Below, piece after piece: positions 45,617 through 55,581 of a stretch of 64,000 nt of DNA; within the stretch, counting starts at the first letter, position 1, and each line of letters starts with the position of its first letter. The position numbers were made by a program, and so were the translations under genes. The notes beneath the pieces were generated by a model. The model did not search any database. It was given only the letters and a program-made list of their open reading frames with translations, and had not been told where the DNA came from. The stretch covers positions 1-64,000 of the forward strand of contig MU858176.1 in NCBI GenBank assembly GCA_033297075.1, read 5' to 3'. The stretch is from Rhypophila decipiens. Lineage: Eukaryota > Ascomycota > Sordariomycetes > Sordariales > Naviculisporaceae.

Positions 45617-46621
45617 ATGCACTTCCTCAACCCCGTCGTCCTCTCCTCCCTCGGCCTCGGCTTCCTCAAGGTCGTCCTAGCCGATGATCTCGAGCTCAAA
45701 GCCAAGGACGTACCTGCAGCCTGCCAGGCCATCTGCGCACCCATCGTCCAGCTGACCAAGAGCTGCGACATTGACTCGCACGTTCGTCGCCAGGTCCGCA
45801 AGAGAGGACCCATTTCCCGCGTCTACCGCCGGATCCCCGATGACCAGCATGATGACACTGATGACGAGAACGATGGCAACGTCATTGAGAACGACGATGG
45901 CCACTTGACTGACAATGACGACGACAATGATGGCAACATTACCGACAATGACAATGACGACGACGGCCATCTCACTGACAACGACGACGACAAGGATGAT
46001 GGCCACCTGACTGATAACGATGGTCATCTCACTGACAACGATGATGATAACGACGGCAACATTACCGACAATGATGGACACGACACCGACGACGAGGACC
46101 ATGACACCAACTCCAACGTCAACGCCAGCGCCAGCGCCAACATTGACGACCACTCCGACGACGAAGATGCCGCCGAACGCGATTGCATCTGCCTGAACAA
46201 ATCGTTCGACGTGCCCAAGATCACCGGTCTCTGCGCGTCTTGCATTGCTCAGAACTTCCCTCCCAATAATAATGATGACGACGATGATGATGCTCTTGAG
46301 GGTGAGTGCCCCCTTCAAGTTCCTTACCATCCCCCTTTAACGTATAAAGCAAAGCTGACGATGATTAAAACAGACATCAACAAAATCATGGCCCAATGCG
46401 GCTTCCCATCCACCACCTACGCCCCAGAGGCCACCACAGCCGTTACTAACATCATCGTCTCGGCTACCCGTCCAGCTGTTGGCGACGGTGGTGCTGCTAC
46501 CACCCCTACCAGCACTCCTATTCCTACGGCTGGACTCGTTTCGGGCGGTGATTCAGTCAAGGTGAAGGGATTTGCCGCCGCCGCCGCTGGTGCTTTGGCT
46601 CTCGCCTTTGCTTGGGCTTGA
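45617..46621 (+). CDS. Secreted Asp/Asn-rich tandem-repeat protein, probable GPI anchor
   Basis: Exons 45617-46301 and 46374-46621 give about 310 aa. After the signal peptide comes a Cys-bearing module (VPAACQAICAPIVQLTKSC). A possible Kex2-type site (RRQVRKR) follows. Residues about 76-160 are tandem units of the kind NDGNITDND and DGHLTDNDDD, extremely acidic. A second Cys module (RDCICLN, GLCASCIAQ and, after the intron, IMAQCGF) follows; the split cysteine framework is shared with a broader fungal surface family. A Thr/Pro/Ala stalk and hydrophobic tail (FAAAAAGALALAFAWA) fit a GPI signal. The DxDxDG-like spacing suggests Ca2+ binding, which is inference. The antisense strand also stays open through the repeat but is a shadow. 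Confidence 0.82.
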   Translation: MHFLNPVVLSSLGLGFLKVVLADDLELKAKDVPAACQAICAPIVQLTKSCDIDSHVRRQVRKRGPISRVYRRIPDDQHDDTDDENDGNVIENDDGHLTDNDDDNDGNITDNDNDDDGHLTDNDDDKDDGHLTDNDGHLTDNDDDNDGNITDNDGHDTDDEDHDTNSNVNASASANIDDHSDDEDAAERDCICLNKSFDVPKITGLCASCIAQNFPPNNNDDDDDDALEGECPLQVPYHPPLTYKAKLTMIKTDINKIMAQCGFPSTTYAPEATTAVTNIIVSATRPAVGDGGAATTPTSTPIPTAGLVSGGDSVKVKGFAAAAAGALALAFAWA

Positions 46622-47758
46622 TATGCTTACCGATTGCTCCGTCTTGGTATTGATCTTGATGCTGCTTAGCCCTTACTCCGCCATAGTTATTCGTTTTGGT
46701 CATTCCTTTGGTTTTGTTTTTGGTTTTGGTCTTTGTTTGTTTTTGTCTGGCATTTAATTTTGATCTTGTGGATATGAGGATATGAAGTCACGAAGGGAAT
46801 GGACTTAGTGATAGTTATTAGCAGAGAAATATTTGGAATTTATCAACTTGGATTTATTGGGGTTTGAACACGAATGTGTAAGAAAGATGCCGAATGTACC
46901 AGTAAGGGCATGGAACCAAGATAATGCCAGTCACCATCATGAATAAGTCAGGACCGAATAAGATGCGATGGTAGCCTGTTCATGACGCAGGCATATGAGC
47001 CATGACGCTACATAGGCCACCTCGAACTGAATTATCAAGATGCGATTGTCTTGGATCCGGTCACCATCTCATTAGAGCTCAAAATCCCGAACATCATTGC
47101 CTACATGTTTGTCCCAAAGATAATGCATGCTTCAGCGAGCCCGGAGTTCTCGGTCATTCTGGTTTCTTGTCAGCTTCACAAATGATCTTGAGTGCAGTGT
47201 CAAACACTATTCTTTATCTGATGCACTGGCAGGCATTTTGTGCCTAAAAGAAAGAACGCCACACGAAGTTAACGTTGTCGGGGCTTGCCCTACCCTCGTT
47301 GGTACACTTTGTATGTTGAAAATTCGGGTTAAACCTTAGATTTGGAACCTCCTCCCCAGAGTGGTGCACTGGGGTCAAATGACTTTATATTGTGGATTTT
47401 GTCGCTTCAATTGCGCAGCCACGATGATATTCTCTTAAACTTTGTCTGATGCTTCAGGTTTGCGTCCAAGCTGTGCGCATGACATGTTCGTGAAACGTCG
47501 CAGGCTGAGATTTCTTCCTTTCCTTTGCTAAGTGCCTCAGACCATGTTAAGGACGGGAGGTGTGGTTCATCACCAGAAACAACTAAACTTCCAAGTGGCA
47601 GCCAGAGAACGTAAATGTCACCAGGAGCCTCCAGTCCACAAAGCGGAGGATGGTAACCATACTATCTTTTCCAAGAACACAGAAACACCAGCAAACATCC
47701 AAGAGCCCACCAAACATTCCAATCCCAACCCGAGCATTCTGAACATCATTCCACGGCC
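46622..47758. other. Intergenic
   Basis: 1.1 kb with G/T-rich 3' UTR of the Asp-rich gene at the left. Only unsupported short frames occur elsewhere. Confidence 0.5.
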
Positions 47759-48377
47759 ATGTCTACTACCAATACCGCTCGAGAGGAAATCTCTCTTTGG
47801 CATCGACTTCGGGAAAAACTCGTCGCAATCATGGAAACCCGGCTGAACGACCGGGCCGAGCAGTCCGCATCTTCTCCGAACTCTTCTTCCGAGTCAAAAG
47901 AAGATGCCCCATACGTCAAGTGCCCAATCTGCCTCAAGGAAATCCTGGTTCTAGGAATTACCCCACGCGATACAAATCCCGAGGACCACACGAAAGAACA
48001 TGTGCATTACCCGTTGTGGGCACATGTTTTGTGAGAAATGCTTGGAAACATGGCTCTTGGAGGCTCCAGAGAGGGAACCGGACCCCATTCCCTGTCCCAC
48101 TTGCAAGAGGACGTTTCGATCTAGATGCGGGTTGCGATCTGAAGGACGGGGCGGGCACCGTGACCTGGCCTATCGGTTCTCTTCTTCCTGTTCCGAACGG
48201 CATATTTCTGCCAATACGAGAGACAAGTGCGTATTAGCTCACGTATCAAGAGTTCCAAAAACGGCTCCTGATGACGCTGAAGTTGTGAATGAGTGCTGGG
48301 ATTGCCGCCTGCGCCCTTTCAGCTGGATATCGGATAAATGCGAGGTGGAACAGGGAGACCGATTGGATGTGGATTAA
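47759..48377 (+). pseudogene. Frameshifted RING-type zinc finger gene
   Basis: Two frames carry one protein. The first frame runs from MSTTNTAREEISLWHRL through KCPICLKEILVLGI. The second, one base out of register, continues RCGHMFCEKCLETW, CPTCKRTF and VVNECWDCRLRPF. The shift falls between about 47980 and 48010. The RING ligands (C-x2-C, CGH, C-x2-C, C-x2-C) are complete once both frames are considered. The downstream gene (48756) aligns over the whole length: MST start, EIL.LGI, CGH..CE.C, DKC and .CxDC. A weak intron (GTTCTA...GAAAG) could hide the shift but would delete the conserved LGI block. A sequencing error or a genuine pseudogene are both possible. Confidence 0.65.
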
Positions 48378-48755
48378 CCGGACTTTTCTACCAGAATATT
48401 TGGATCATGGGGAGGTCACTCCTTACATGTAAGGTTTGGATACTTTTTACAAGAGGATTACGACTTACAAAGCCTCGCTACACAGATGTTTTACTTGATG
48501 TTCATTCTTGCAACTTGCTAGCCATAGAATAGAAACCTTACTAGCTTCCCAGGATGCCTCTAGGAATCAGGGAACTGAGCGTAGCCATAAAAAATGCCAC
48601 AGACTCCCCTTCGCATATCAGCATCAAGCTTTGAAGATCTATAAACAATACACATCGCCCCAAGTAACCGTATGAGCCCCCAACGAGCCAATTCTACCCG
48701 AGAACGCATTCAACCACAACTCCAGGGAACAGAATCTCACGGAAACGCTACTATC
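48378..48755. other. Intergenic between the RING paralogues
   Basis: 378 bp with no feature recognised. An in-frame ATG at 48672 would extend the next gene by 28 codons. Confidence 0.5.
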
Positions 48756-49580
48756 ATGTCGACATTCGCAGACCCAGTGACCGTGTACGAACCAACTTTC
48801 TGGCACGAGGTTAAGCAACATATCCTAGACGACTCGGGCTCAATCATTAATGGAATTTACTCGGAAGTCCACTTGATATGCCCAAAGTGTGCGGACGAAA
48901 TTCTAGCTCTCGGGATTTCGTCAAGTGTGACCTCACATAGTAGCCCGTTTTATAGCCGGCGGCTACCACACGGGTTGACTGTCTTCCCATGTGGGCACTT
49001 TACCTGTGAGAGATGCTGGCTTGCTTTCTACCTAGAGACTAATCGGTTACACTGCCCACTATGTCAACAAGACCTCCGATTCACCTCGTGTGGCCACGAA
49101 ATGCCAACTGCTGATCGTCCCTCGACGTGTTCTTGTGAGGACATGTTGACGCGTTTTTGGGACAGGCGGACTTTCACGTCGTCTAAAAAAGATAAGTGCC
49201 CTCGTGAATTTGCGGCGATGGTCCCACCGACGATCCCAGAAGGCGGAACAATTCCCGACCAGTGTTACGATTGCCTGAAAAAGGACTTTGCAGCCGCATG
49301 GCCAGACGGCGATTTCATCTCCTTGCCACGCTCTGAGAGGGTATGTATCTGTTATCCCCACCGGAACAATTTGTTAACCAAACTTTTTGATAACACTGAA
49401 CAGACGGAGGCCATTAGACGGTACAAGCATGATGATCTTCTTCTCAAGGGGCCCCGTTGGGGAGTCAATCTCGACGACTCTGACTCGTTTGACGAGTCTG
49501 AGGAGGAGGAACAGGACGATGAGGACGATGAGGACGACGAAGACGATGAAGATGATGAAGACGATGCGTATTACGAAGAT

Positions 49581-49615
<35 letters not shown>

Positions 49616-49850
49616 AGAAATGGATGCTTCTGATCCGTTGTATGTCAATGATGATGGAGAAAACAACGAGCCTAGCGAGACCTACTACGACAAGGCCAAT
49701 GAGACGGACTTAGGAACTCGACTCCAGGAGCTCCATCTCCGAGCACAGAAAGCCACGACAGAAGCTTCCCCAAACCAAGACGTCACCTTCAACAGTGGTA
49801 TGGAGTGGGAGAGCATGGAACTTGATGAGGACTGTTCTCCGCCCGCGTGA
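48756..49850 (+). CDS. RING-type zinc finger protein with acidic C-terminus
   Basis: Read as one exon it encodes 364 aa. A canonical 63-nt GTATGT...CAG intron (49341-49403) could be removed in frame, giving 343 aa. The RING-like set is ICPKCADEILALGI, then FPCGHFTCERCW and HCPLCQQDL. The next Cys pairs (SCGHEM, CSCEDM, QCYDCLKKDF) match the frameshifted upstream paralogue. Residues about 250-290 are an almost pure Asp/Glu run, then a second acidic run. I chose ATG 48756 because MSTFADP...FWHEV aligns with the paralogue's MSTTNTA...LWHRL; the ATG at 48672 is in frame but not conserved. RING proteins are mostly E3 ubiquitin ligases; the acidic tail may bind basic partners (inference). Confidence 0.75.
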
Positions 49851-50160
49851 GAAAGACATGACATTATCAACCGGCCTCGCCCATGCTTGAGGAAACATAG
49901 ATATCCATCCAGCACATACCGCCACAGACAAGAGGGAACTAAAGACTTTCACTGAAGCGTGAATATGTACTTTGTACCTTAGGCTGTTAATAAGAGCCAA
50001 ATCTCTTTATAATGGATTTCTTGCGTCAACTATAGAGTGGAATCTAAGTATCTGACTGACCGGGCCGACGCAGGGGCTTTTGGTATGGCCCAGTTGATGT
50101 GCTGCACCCTCCGATCCCCGGAAGTAGCTACAAAGACCCATTGTGTCCTCTTGTATCCAT
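49851..50160. other. Convergent 3' intergenic region
   Basis: 310 bp between the RING gene and the minus-strand M15-like gene. No feature was seen. Confidence 0.5.
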
Positions 50161-50678
50161 CTAACTACCATCCGTGTAAAAGGTGATGTCCCAGTGGTTC
50201 CCCTCGTTCTATTTCCATAAAGTGTTAGTCTCTCTCCAGCTCACAGCGCAGTTCATGAGCAACTTGCACAGTAAATATTGCCCGACCTCGCCTTGTACTG
50301 AGCATACCCATCACTGCGATCCGCAATCCTCGTAAAGGTACTGGTAATGTAGTTGTTCAAGCCCGTCGTCTTGCTCATGTCCAGCTTGTACCCGTTCCAA
50401 TGACTGTATGTCCCGCTGGCATGGCCTGTCTCGGTGCCGCCCGTGATGGTGATGGCACAGCCGCAGGCCTGCTTAAGCGTGATGGCGCCAGCAATGGTCT
50501 CCTCGCGTACCTGGTCGAAGGATGTGCAGGTGGCGACGTTGCGGTTGCTGCATCCTCCGCTGGAGGCCCACGAGATGCCGGCAGCCGAGAGGCGAGAAGT
50601 CGCCTGCGCGTGGGTGAGCTTGGCTGCTTCGGCGCTGATGGCGCCCGCACCGAGGAGGGCAAGGATGGAAAACTTCAT
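50161..50678 (-). CDS. Small secreted M15/LAS-like metallopeptidase-fold protein
   Basis: Exons 50678-50268 and 50208-50161 give 152 aa. A signal peptide (MKFSILALLGAGAISAEA) is followed by a compact domain with GCSNRNVATC. The Zn-binding pattern SHWNGYKLD (SHxxGxxxD) is that of LAS/M15 peptidases such as D-Ala-D-Ala endopeptidases. The unspliced frame stops early. Splicing a 59-nt GC-AG intron (50209-50267) with a TGT|GCAAGT donor and CTAAC branch site adds NEGNHWDITF, whose HWD supplies the missing third metal ligand. In bacteria this fold cleaves peptidoglycan peptides. Fungal secreted versions are poorly studied and could act on bacterial walls (inference). Confidence 0.78.
50209..50267 (-). 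other. GC-AG intron completing the M15-like active site
   Basis: The minus-strand donor reads TGT|GCAAGT and the acceptor AAATAG|AAC. A GACTAACAC branch region lies about 20 nt before the acceptor. Retention truncates the protein just before the HWD motif. No GT donor here gives the right phase. Confidence 0.75.
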
Positions 50679-51692
50679 TTTGGGTGATTCGGAAGAGTGA
50701 TGGAGGGTTGAGCTTTGAGAGAACCCCTTCCCAGTTCAAAGGGTTCGTCCTCCCCTTATATGATTGCATTGATTCCTCATTATAAAGCTGAAGGTGCTTG
50801 AAGCTGTCACAATCAGACTTTGAGATAGAGATAGTAAACTAACAACCTGTTGTTTATTCTACATTAGGTAAGAGAAGACGTCCATGCTCGATAGCCTCCA
50901 CGCAATCCGTCCACCAACAATCCAAAGAAGGCAGGACGTCTATGTCAAAAGGTTGTGTAACTCAGTCGTGTTCTTGGCATCAATGGGGGTGGCCAACCCT
51001 CCTGCCAGATAGGAATAAGTGAGGGTAGCTAAGGTGGGCTGAGAAAGCCCCTTATTGCATATTATGCAAATCTCCTGCACGTTGATAAGCACGCAGGACA
51101 CGCTACTAGCGCGAAGATTAACCACATCTGTCTGTATCTTGTCGATCCCACGTTCCAAATGCCGGCCACGCTGCTAACCCCCAACTAAACAATTCGCGGT
51201 TTCCGAAGCGAAGGTCTCGTTCGGAGATTGCCGTTGTTGGATCCTGTGAGACGTCCGATTCCCAGGTATTCCAAGGTTGCTGCCCAACGACATTCACGCG
51301 ACTTCTTGGCATCTCTGCCCCATACAAACATTTCTTACTTTCTCTCGGACAAAACCTGAGCCGAAGACCACAAAGACAGCTTGTAATGGAGAATACTTTT
51401 CCGCGGACGACCTACCCTTTCTGAAGACAGAGCCTGCATGGGTGTGCTTTTTAAGACTTGATGGCCCAGCAATGTAGCCAAGAGACGATTACGATATTGA
51501 TCAGAAGGTGCTCACAGCTCCGCCCAGGGTAACCTCACTGTGTTAGTTGCTCGTTATTTCTTTACCCAAGCGATGTAGTATACCAAAGTATTCAAGGAAT
51601 GGTTCAATAAGTGAATAAAACTAAATAGTTGAACACTAGGAAAATAATAATGATTCAGGGGTGTTGAAACCCCAGTCATTCGCGGCAACAAG
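50679..51692. other. Intergenic
   Basis: 1 kb upstream of the M15-like gene. No supported coding region or repeat. Confidence 0.5.
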
Positions 51693-52099
51693 CTAGAAGC
51701 CCGGGTAGCCCCCATCATTCGGATCAATATAGGCCCAAAAAGGCGAATAAAGCTGCTCACTGCCGTGGTCGCAGGCTCCCTTCTCGCGCTGATAGTGGCG
51801 GATGCACTCATCTTTGCTTATGGTCTGGTACGAGCCGGCCTGGTTTTGGATGGACAGGTCGAGCCGTTTGTTGTTGGCGTAGGAATAACAGCCGGCCCGT
51901 GTGTCGCTTGGAAAGAATCCCGAGCCGGTCTGTCTCTGGCAAAAGTCGTCGATGGCTGAGTTCACATCACGATCGCCTCCCGTGAGATCCCCGAATGTCG
52001 GCCCGTGACTGTAGCAGCCCAGGGCAGAGACACGGGTGGGGTGAAAGTGAGCATGGTCGGGATGGCACAGGGAAGGAGGGAAATGAGCTTGGGAACCAT
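51693..52099 (-). pseudogene. Frameshifted small secreted cysteine-containing protein
   Basis: The ATG at 52099 opens a signal-peptide-like frame (MVPKLISLLPCAIPTMLTF). The mature-looking sequence, GCYSHGPTFGDLTGG through DDFCQRQTG, ECIRHYQ and ACDHGSEQ to YIDPNDGGYPGF, is in the next frame. The registers switch near 52020-52040. No GT-AG intron of plausible size joins them, so a one-base indel is likely, either real or a sequence error. The five mature cysteines and short length suggest a secreted, possibly effector-like, protein. I do not recognise the family. Confidence 0.5.
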
Positions 52100-52724
52100 T
52101 TTGGGTCTTCAGTTGCTTTGCTTTTTTCAGTGGCTAATTGGGAGAAGAGATGGGGTTTGATATCGAGGGTCATGACACTTTCTCTGTGTTGATTTGGTGG
52201 TGATAAAGTCCGATTAGGATATGAGACAGATGTGCGCTTGAAGGGGATTCATATATTTGCTCAAGGTTCATCTCGCCCGGCAAGGCTTGCTCAGGATTGC
52301 TCATGGTGCCGATGTTGTTTGTGATACAAATATACTCGGCGGAAAAAGCGACTGTGTGTGACGGTTGTGGAGGGAGCATATCTTTCCTCGTGTTCTTCGG
52401 TATATACTGTGACTTGTGCTTCGTTACTTTGCTAGACACATCTTTCCCAAGAGACGGAGAGTCTATTTGGCTTACTTGATGACACTTAGCTCATCATTGT
52501 TCCACAAGTAACAGCAGTCATTCAATGCAATACTGAGCAACGACCTTGGAGTACCAGTATTGAACGTTGGTATATCCAGAAGCTAATCCAATTATCCTGC
52601 AAGAAAGTGCAACTAGCGCTGCTGACTCGTAGACGACAGGTCCCTAAACCAAATACTGGAATCCCACCGAGAAAGCACCCGCGCAACATTAATTCCTGTA
52701 TGCATCAATGACTTTCGATCCTCC
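52100..52724. other. Intergenic
   Basis: 625 bp between the frameshifted secreted gene and the 3' end of the Gly-rich paralogue. Nothing was recognised. Confidence 0.5.
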
Positions 52725-53660
52725 TCACCTAGCACCACCAGTGGCAGTCGGCGCCGGTGCACCTGTGCTCGCCGTCGTCGTTACGGTCCCACCTCCACCG
52801 CCTCCTCCGCCCCCTTGATTGCCCTTGACCACGACCGCCTGCACAACCTGGCCAAGTGTATTAAAGATGATATTCACCAGACTGCCAAGCGCATCATACT
52901 TGTACGTCTTTTGCGTCAACCCATTACCCAGATCCTTGGTGATACCCGCATACGTCATGTTGGTCTGGTAGTTGCCCACAATCGAACTGACCACATTCCC
53001 GGCCTCCCCAACAACCTCTTGAACAATATTGCCCAGATTGTCAATCAAAAAGTTCAGCTTGGTATTTCCCTGGATAATAGACCCCAACAAGCCATCAACA
53101 GCCCCAATCACATTATCAACCACGTCACCAACCTCATTAAGCAGGTTAATCAGCAAGGGATTGAGATCGAGAGATGCGAGTGTGCGATTGACGATATCGA
53201 CCAAATGGCCAAGCCGAATGATGAGCTCGAGCTCGGCGCGCACGTCGGAAATGGTGATGTTGACTTTTTCGACGCCGACTAGCACGCCGGCGTTGATTTC
53301 GACCAGATTGGCGATTTCAGCTGCGAGGTTGACTTCGGCCCGGAGGTTGTCCACGTCGAGCTCGATCTTGCCGACTGAGAGGTTTGGCACTTTGAGGTGC
53401 ACGTCTGGTGGCCCAAGGTTTCCGTTTCCTCCTCCTCCTCCTCCGCCGCCACCACCACCACCACCACCACCGGTGCTAGATGGGGGAGAAGAAGAGCCGG
53501 TTGATGTTGCCGAGGCCGAGGCCGGTGGTGGAGTGTTGGATGATGGTGGTTGAGAGGCGTTGGGCGTGCTTGCTGGTGGTTCTTGACCTCCGCTGCTCGC
53601 CGACTGCGCCGAAGCCCATGATGTGAAGAGGAACACACCGAGCAGATTGGTGATCCTCAT
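52725..53660 (-). CDS. Secreted Gly/Pro/Ser-rich protein of a repeat-strand family (divergent paralogue 1)
   Basis: A single exon from ATG 53660 gives 311 aa; an upstream in-frame ATG at 53786 would bury the signal peptide. MRITNLLGVFLFTSWASAQ is a signal peptide. A Ser/Pro-rich linker leads to an uninterrupted run of about 15 Gly. The core (PDVHLKVPNLSVGKIELDVD to LASLDLNPLL) is built of alternating hydrophobic/polar strands with repeated V-N-L and I-N-A steps. It ends with VVDNVIGAVDGLLG-type amphipathic helices, a second Gly run and a Thr/Ala tail. There are no cysteines in the mature protein. The plus-strand neighbour at 54643 shares the core. Function is unknown; secretion and a wall-surface or lipid-facing role are inferred. 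Confidence 0.8.
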   Translation of the reverse strand: MRITNLLGVFLFTSWASAQSASSGGQEPPASTPNASQPPSSNTPPPASASATSTGSSSPPSSTGGGGGGGGGGGGGGGNGNLGPPDVHLKVPNLSVGKIELDVDNLRAEVNLAAEIANLVEINAGVLVGVEKVNITISDVRAELELIIRLGHLVDIVNRTLASLDLNPLLINLLNEVGDVVDNVIGAVDGLLGSIIQGNTKLNFLIDNLGNIVQEVVGEAGNVVSSIVGNYQTNMTYAGITKDLGNGLTQKTYKYDALGSLVNIIFNTLGQVVQAVVVKGNQGGGGGGGGGTVTTTASTGAPAPTATGGAR

Positions 53661-54642
53661 GATGGATTTGTCTGTTGGGGGCGACCTTTGTAACGAGTGA
53701 AATGGTCTTCCACAACAAAAGACCCGAGTGCAGGATAATGCGGGTGCACTCTTGAAAGAAAAGTTGAAAGAGTGTCGGCGCAGCACGAGGGATGACGGGC
53801 GGTGGTTTTGCTCCTCACGGGTGTGCGGAAAAGGATATAAGTGAGGTACCCTGGTCCAACAGGGAAATCCAGATCAAGGCATTCAACGGTTGTCCCGACT
53901 CCAGACTTGGTGAGATCAGGACCTTTAGTTGACAAAAAGGGGATGCCAATTGCCCAACAAGGCCCATATCCGCATCAATCGCGATTGTTTACCCCTGGTC
54001 TTAATACAACTCTGCTATACCCGGATAGCTGCCGAAACCTTGATTTCAGTACCAGACTTGAGGGAAGCAAGGTACAGGCCCTAAACCTTGAAAGTGCTCC
54101 CCCAAATATCCCAGTTACAGGGAGATTAAAGCCAATGCACAGGGCTAGGGGCTGCACATAGGGTAGCATTGACGAGACGTTAGGCATCATCTTGTGCCAA
54201 GGCACCAAAGTTTCCGATGCAGCGAGCCAGGGGCATTGCCATGTTTGACGTCGCAAAAAGGTGAAAAAGTTGGCTTTTGCGCATCACATCCGTAATTGCC
54301 ATGAGAAGCCACAACCAGAGTTGGAAGCACCCCAGGTTGATATGTCGGATATTATGTTTTTGCTAAGTGCGACTGTGTGACGACGTTAGGAAAAAGGAGA
54401 GGACCTCGTCCTCGTTTGGCTACCTTATCGGCCATCTGACTGATACAAGGTCCCTTGCTCCCGATTGAGCCATTCTCTTGCAGCATCTCGATCCCTTCGT
54501 GAGCAAACCAAATCTCTCCTCTTCACCCACTTTCATAGACTGTAAGTTGCGGTGATTTCCCCACTGCGCTTTACACGTCAGCTCATTCACTCGTTTTCTC
54601 ATCCCTCCTCATCATCGCGGTCATCATCCGCAATCCACAAGC
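53661..54642. promoter_or_regulatory. Shared promoter region of the divergent paralogues
   Basis: 982 bp separate the two start codons. No other gene is supported. CT-rich leader sequence precedes the plus-strand start (54560-54640). Specific binding sites were not identified. Confidence 0.45.
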
Positions 54643-55581
54643 ATGACCGCCTCAATCCGCAAGGTCCTCACCTTGCTCACCCTCACCGTCCTCACCCCTC
54701 TCATCTCAGCCCAATCGGACTCCGACGATGGGTACATAGGCTACCGTCTCGAGCACCGCGGCGACCCCGAATCAGCAGTCTACGAAACAGCAAACACCGA
54801 CATCGAGCCCCTCCCAGAAACGCCCGACGTCTATCTCAACGCATCCGTCTACGTAGGCGAGATAAACATTGAAGTAGACAACATAACCGCCAAAGTCAAC
54901 CTCGACGCCAAGGTCCTCAATCTGTTGCACTTCAGCGCCGGCGTCGACGCATCAATCGACCGCGTCCGCCTAAACATCCAAAACATCAGCGCCAAAGTTG
55001 AGCTCGAAGCTCGCCTGGGCAATGTCGTGCGCATGGTAGATGATGTGCTCAACAGCATCGATCTCAATCCAATTATTGCTACCCTCGGACAAAACGTCAA
55101 CAAGATTGTCAATCGGACCGTCGATGTAATCGCCGAGCCATTTCCCAATACCACCACAGGGGGAGGCGACGCAGCCAGCGCCAACGCAAAACGCTCCCTC
55201 GAGCTAGCTTACCGTATCGAACACAACATTCTCTATTCCATAGCAGACTTTTCCGGAAACGCGCATACCAATCGTGTGCTTGCTCAGAATGGCGATCTGC
55301 TAGATGAGTTCCTCGACAATGATGGTAATGAGACGGGACGCAAAGTAGTGGGGTTTTATGAGAATGACATGAGCTTCACGGGCCATAACAAGACTATCGA
55401 GGTTGATGGCGAGATTAAAGAGTACGAGCTGCAGTACGAGTACAAGCCGTTTCCCGGGATTGAGGTGGTTAGTTGGATCTATATCGATGGGCAGACGGGT
55501 AGTGTCACGAGGACGCAGGTCATTTCTGAGGTTGAGGGCGGTGCGTCGGGGACCATTAGTAATGATTCGGATTTGTTTTGA
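54643..55581 (+). CDS. Secreted protein of the same repeat-strand family (divergent paralogue 2)
   Basis: A single exon encodes 312 aa. A signal peptide (MTASIRKVLTLLTLTVLTPLISA) is followed by an acidic linker. The core PDVYLNASVYVGEINIEVDN ... VELEARLGNVVRMVDDVLNS ... SIDLNPII aligns clearly with the minus-strand neighbour. This member has no poly-Gly runs. Its C-terminal half is different: a KRSLELAYRIEHN segment after a possible basic processing site, then acidic beta-rich sequence (NDGNETGRKVVGFYEND). Several NxT/S sites suggest N-glycosylation. The function of the family is unknown to me. Confidence 0.8.
   Translation: MTASIRKVLTLLTLTVLTPLISAQSDSDDGYIGYRLEHRGDPESAVYETANTDIEPLPETPDVYLNASVYVGEINIEVDNITAKVNLDAKVLNLLHFSAGVDASIDRVRLNIQNISAKVELEARLGNVVRMVDDVLNSIDLNPIIATLGQNVNKIVNRTVDVIAEPFPNTTTGGGDAASANAKRSLELAYRIEHNILYSIADFSGNAHTNRVLAQNGDLLDEFLDNDGNETGRKVVGFYENDMSFTGHNKTIEVDGEIKEYELQYEYKPFPGIEVVSWIYIDGQTGSVTRTQVISEVEGGASGTISNDSDLF

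Noticed and set aside
45677..46330. 217-codon minus-strand frame opposite the Asp-rich repeats
   Set aside because: It is the antisense of GAC/GAT/AAC-rich repeats and gives a Val/Ile-rich artefact; the sense strand has signal peptide, Cys modules, intron and GPI signal.
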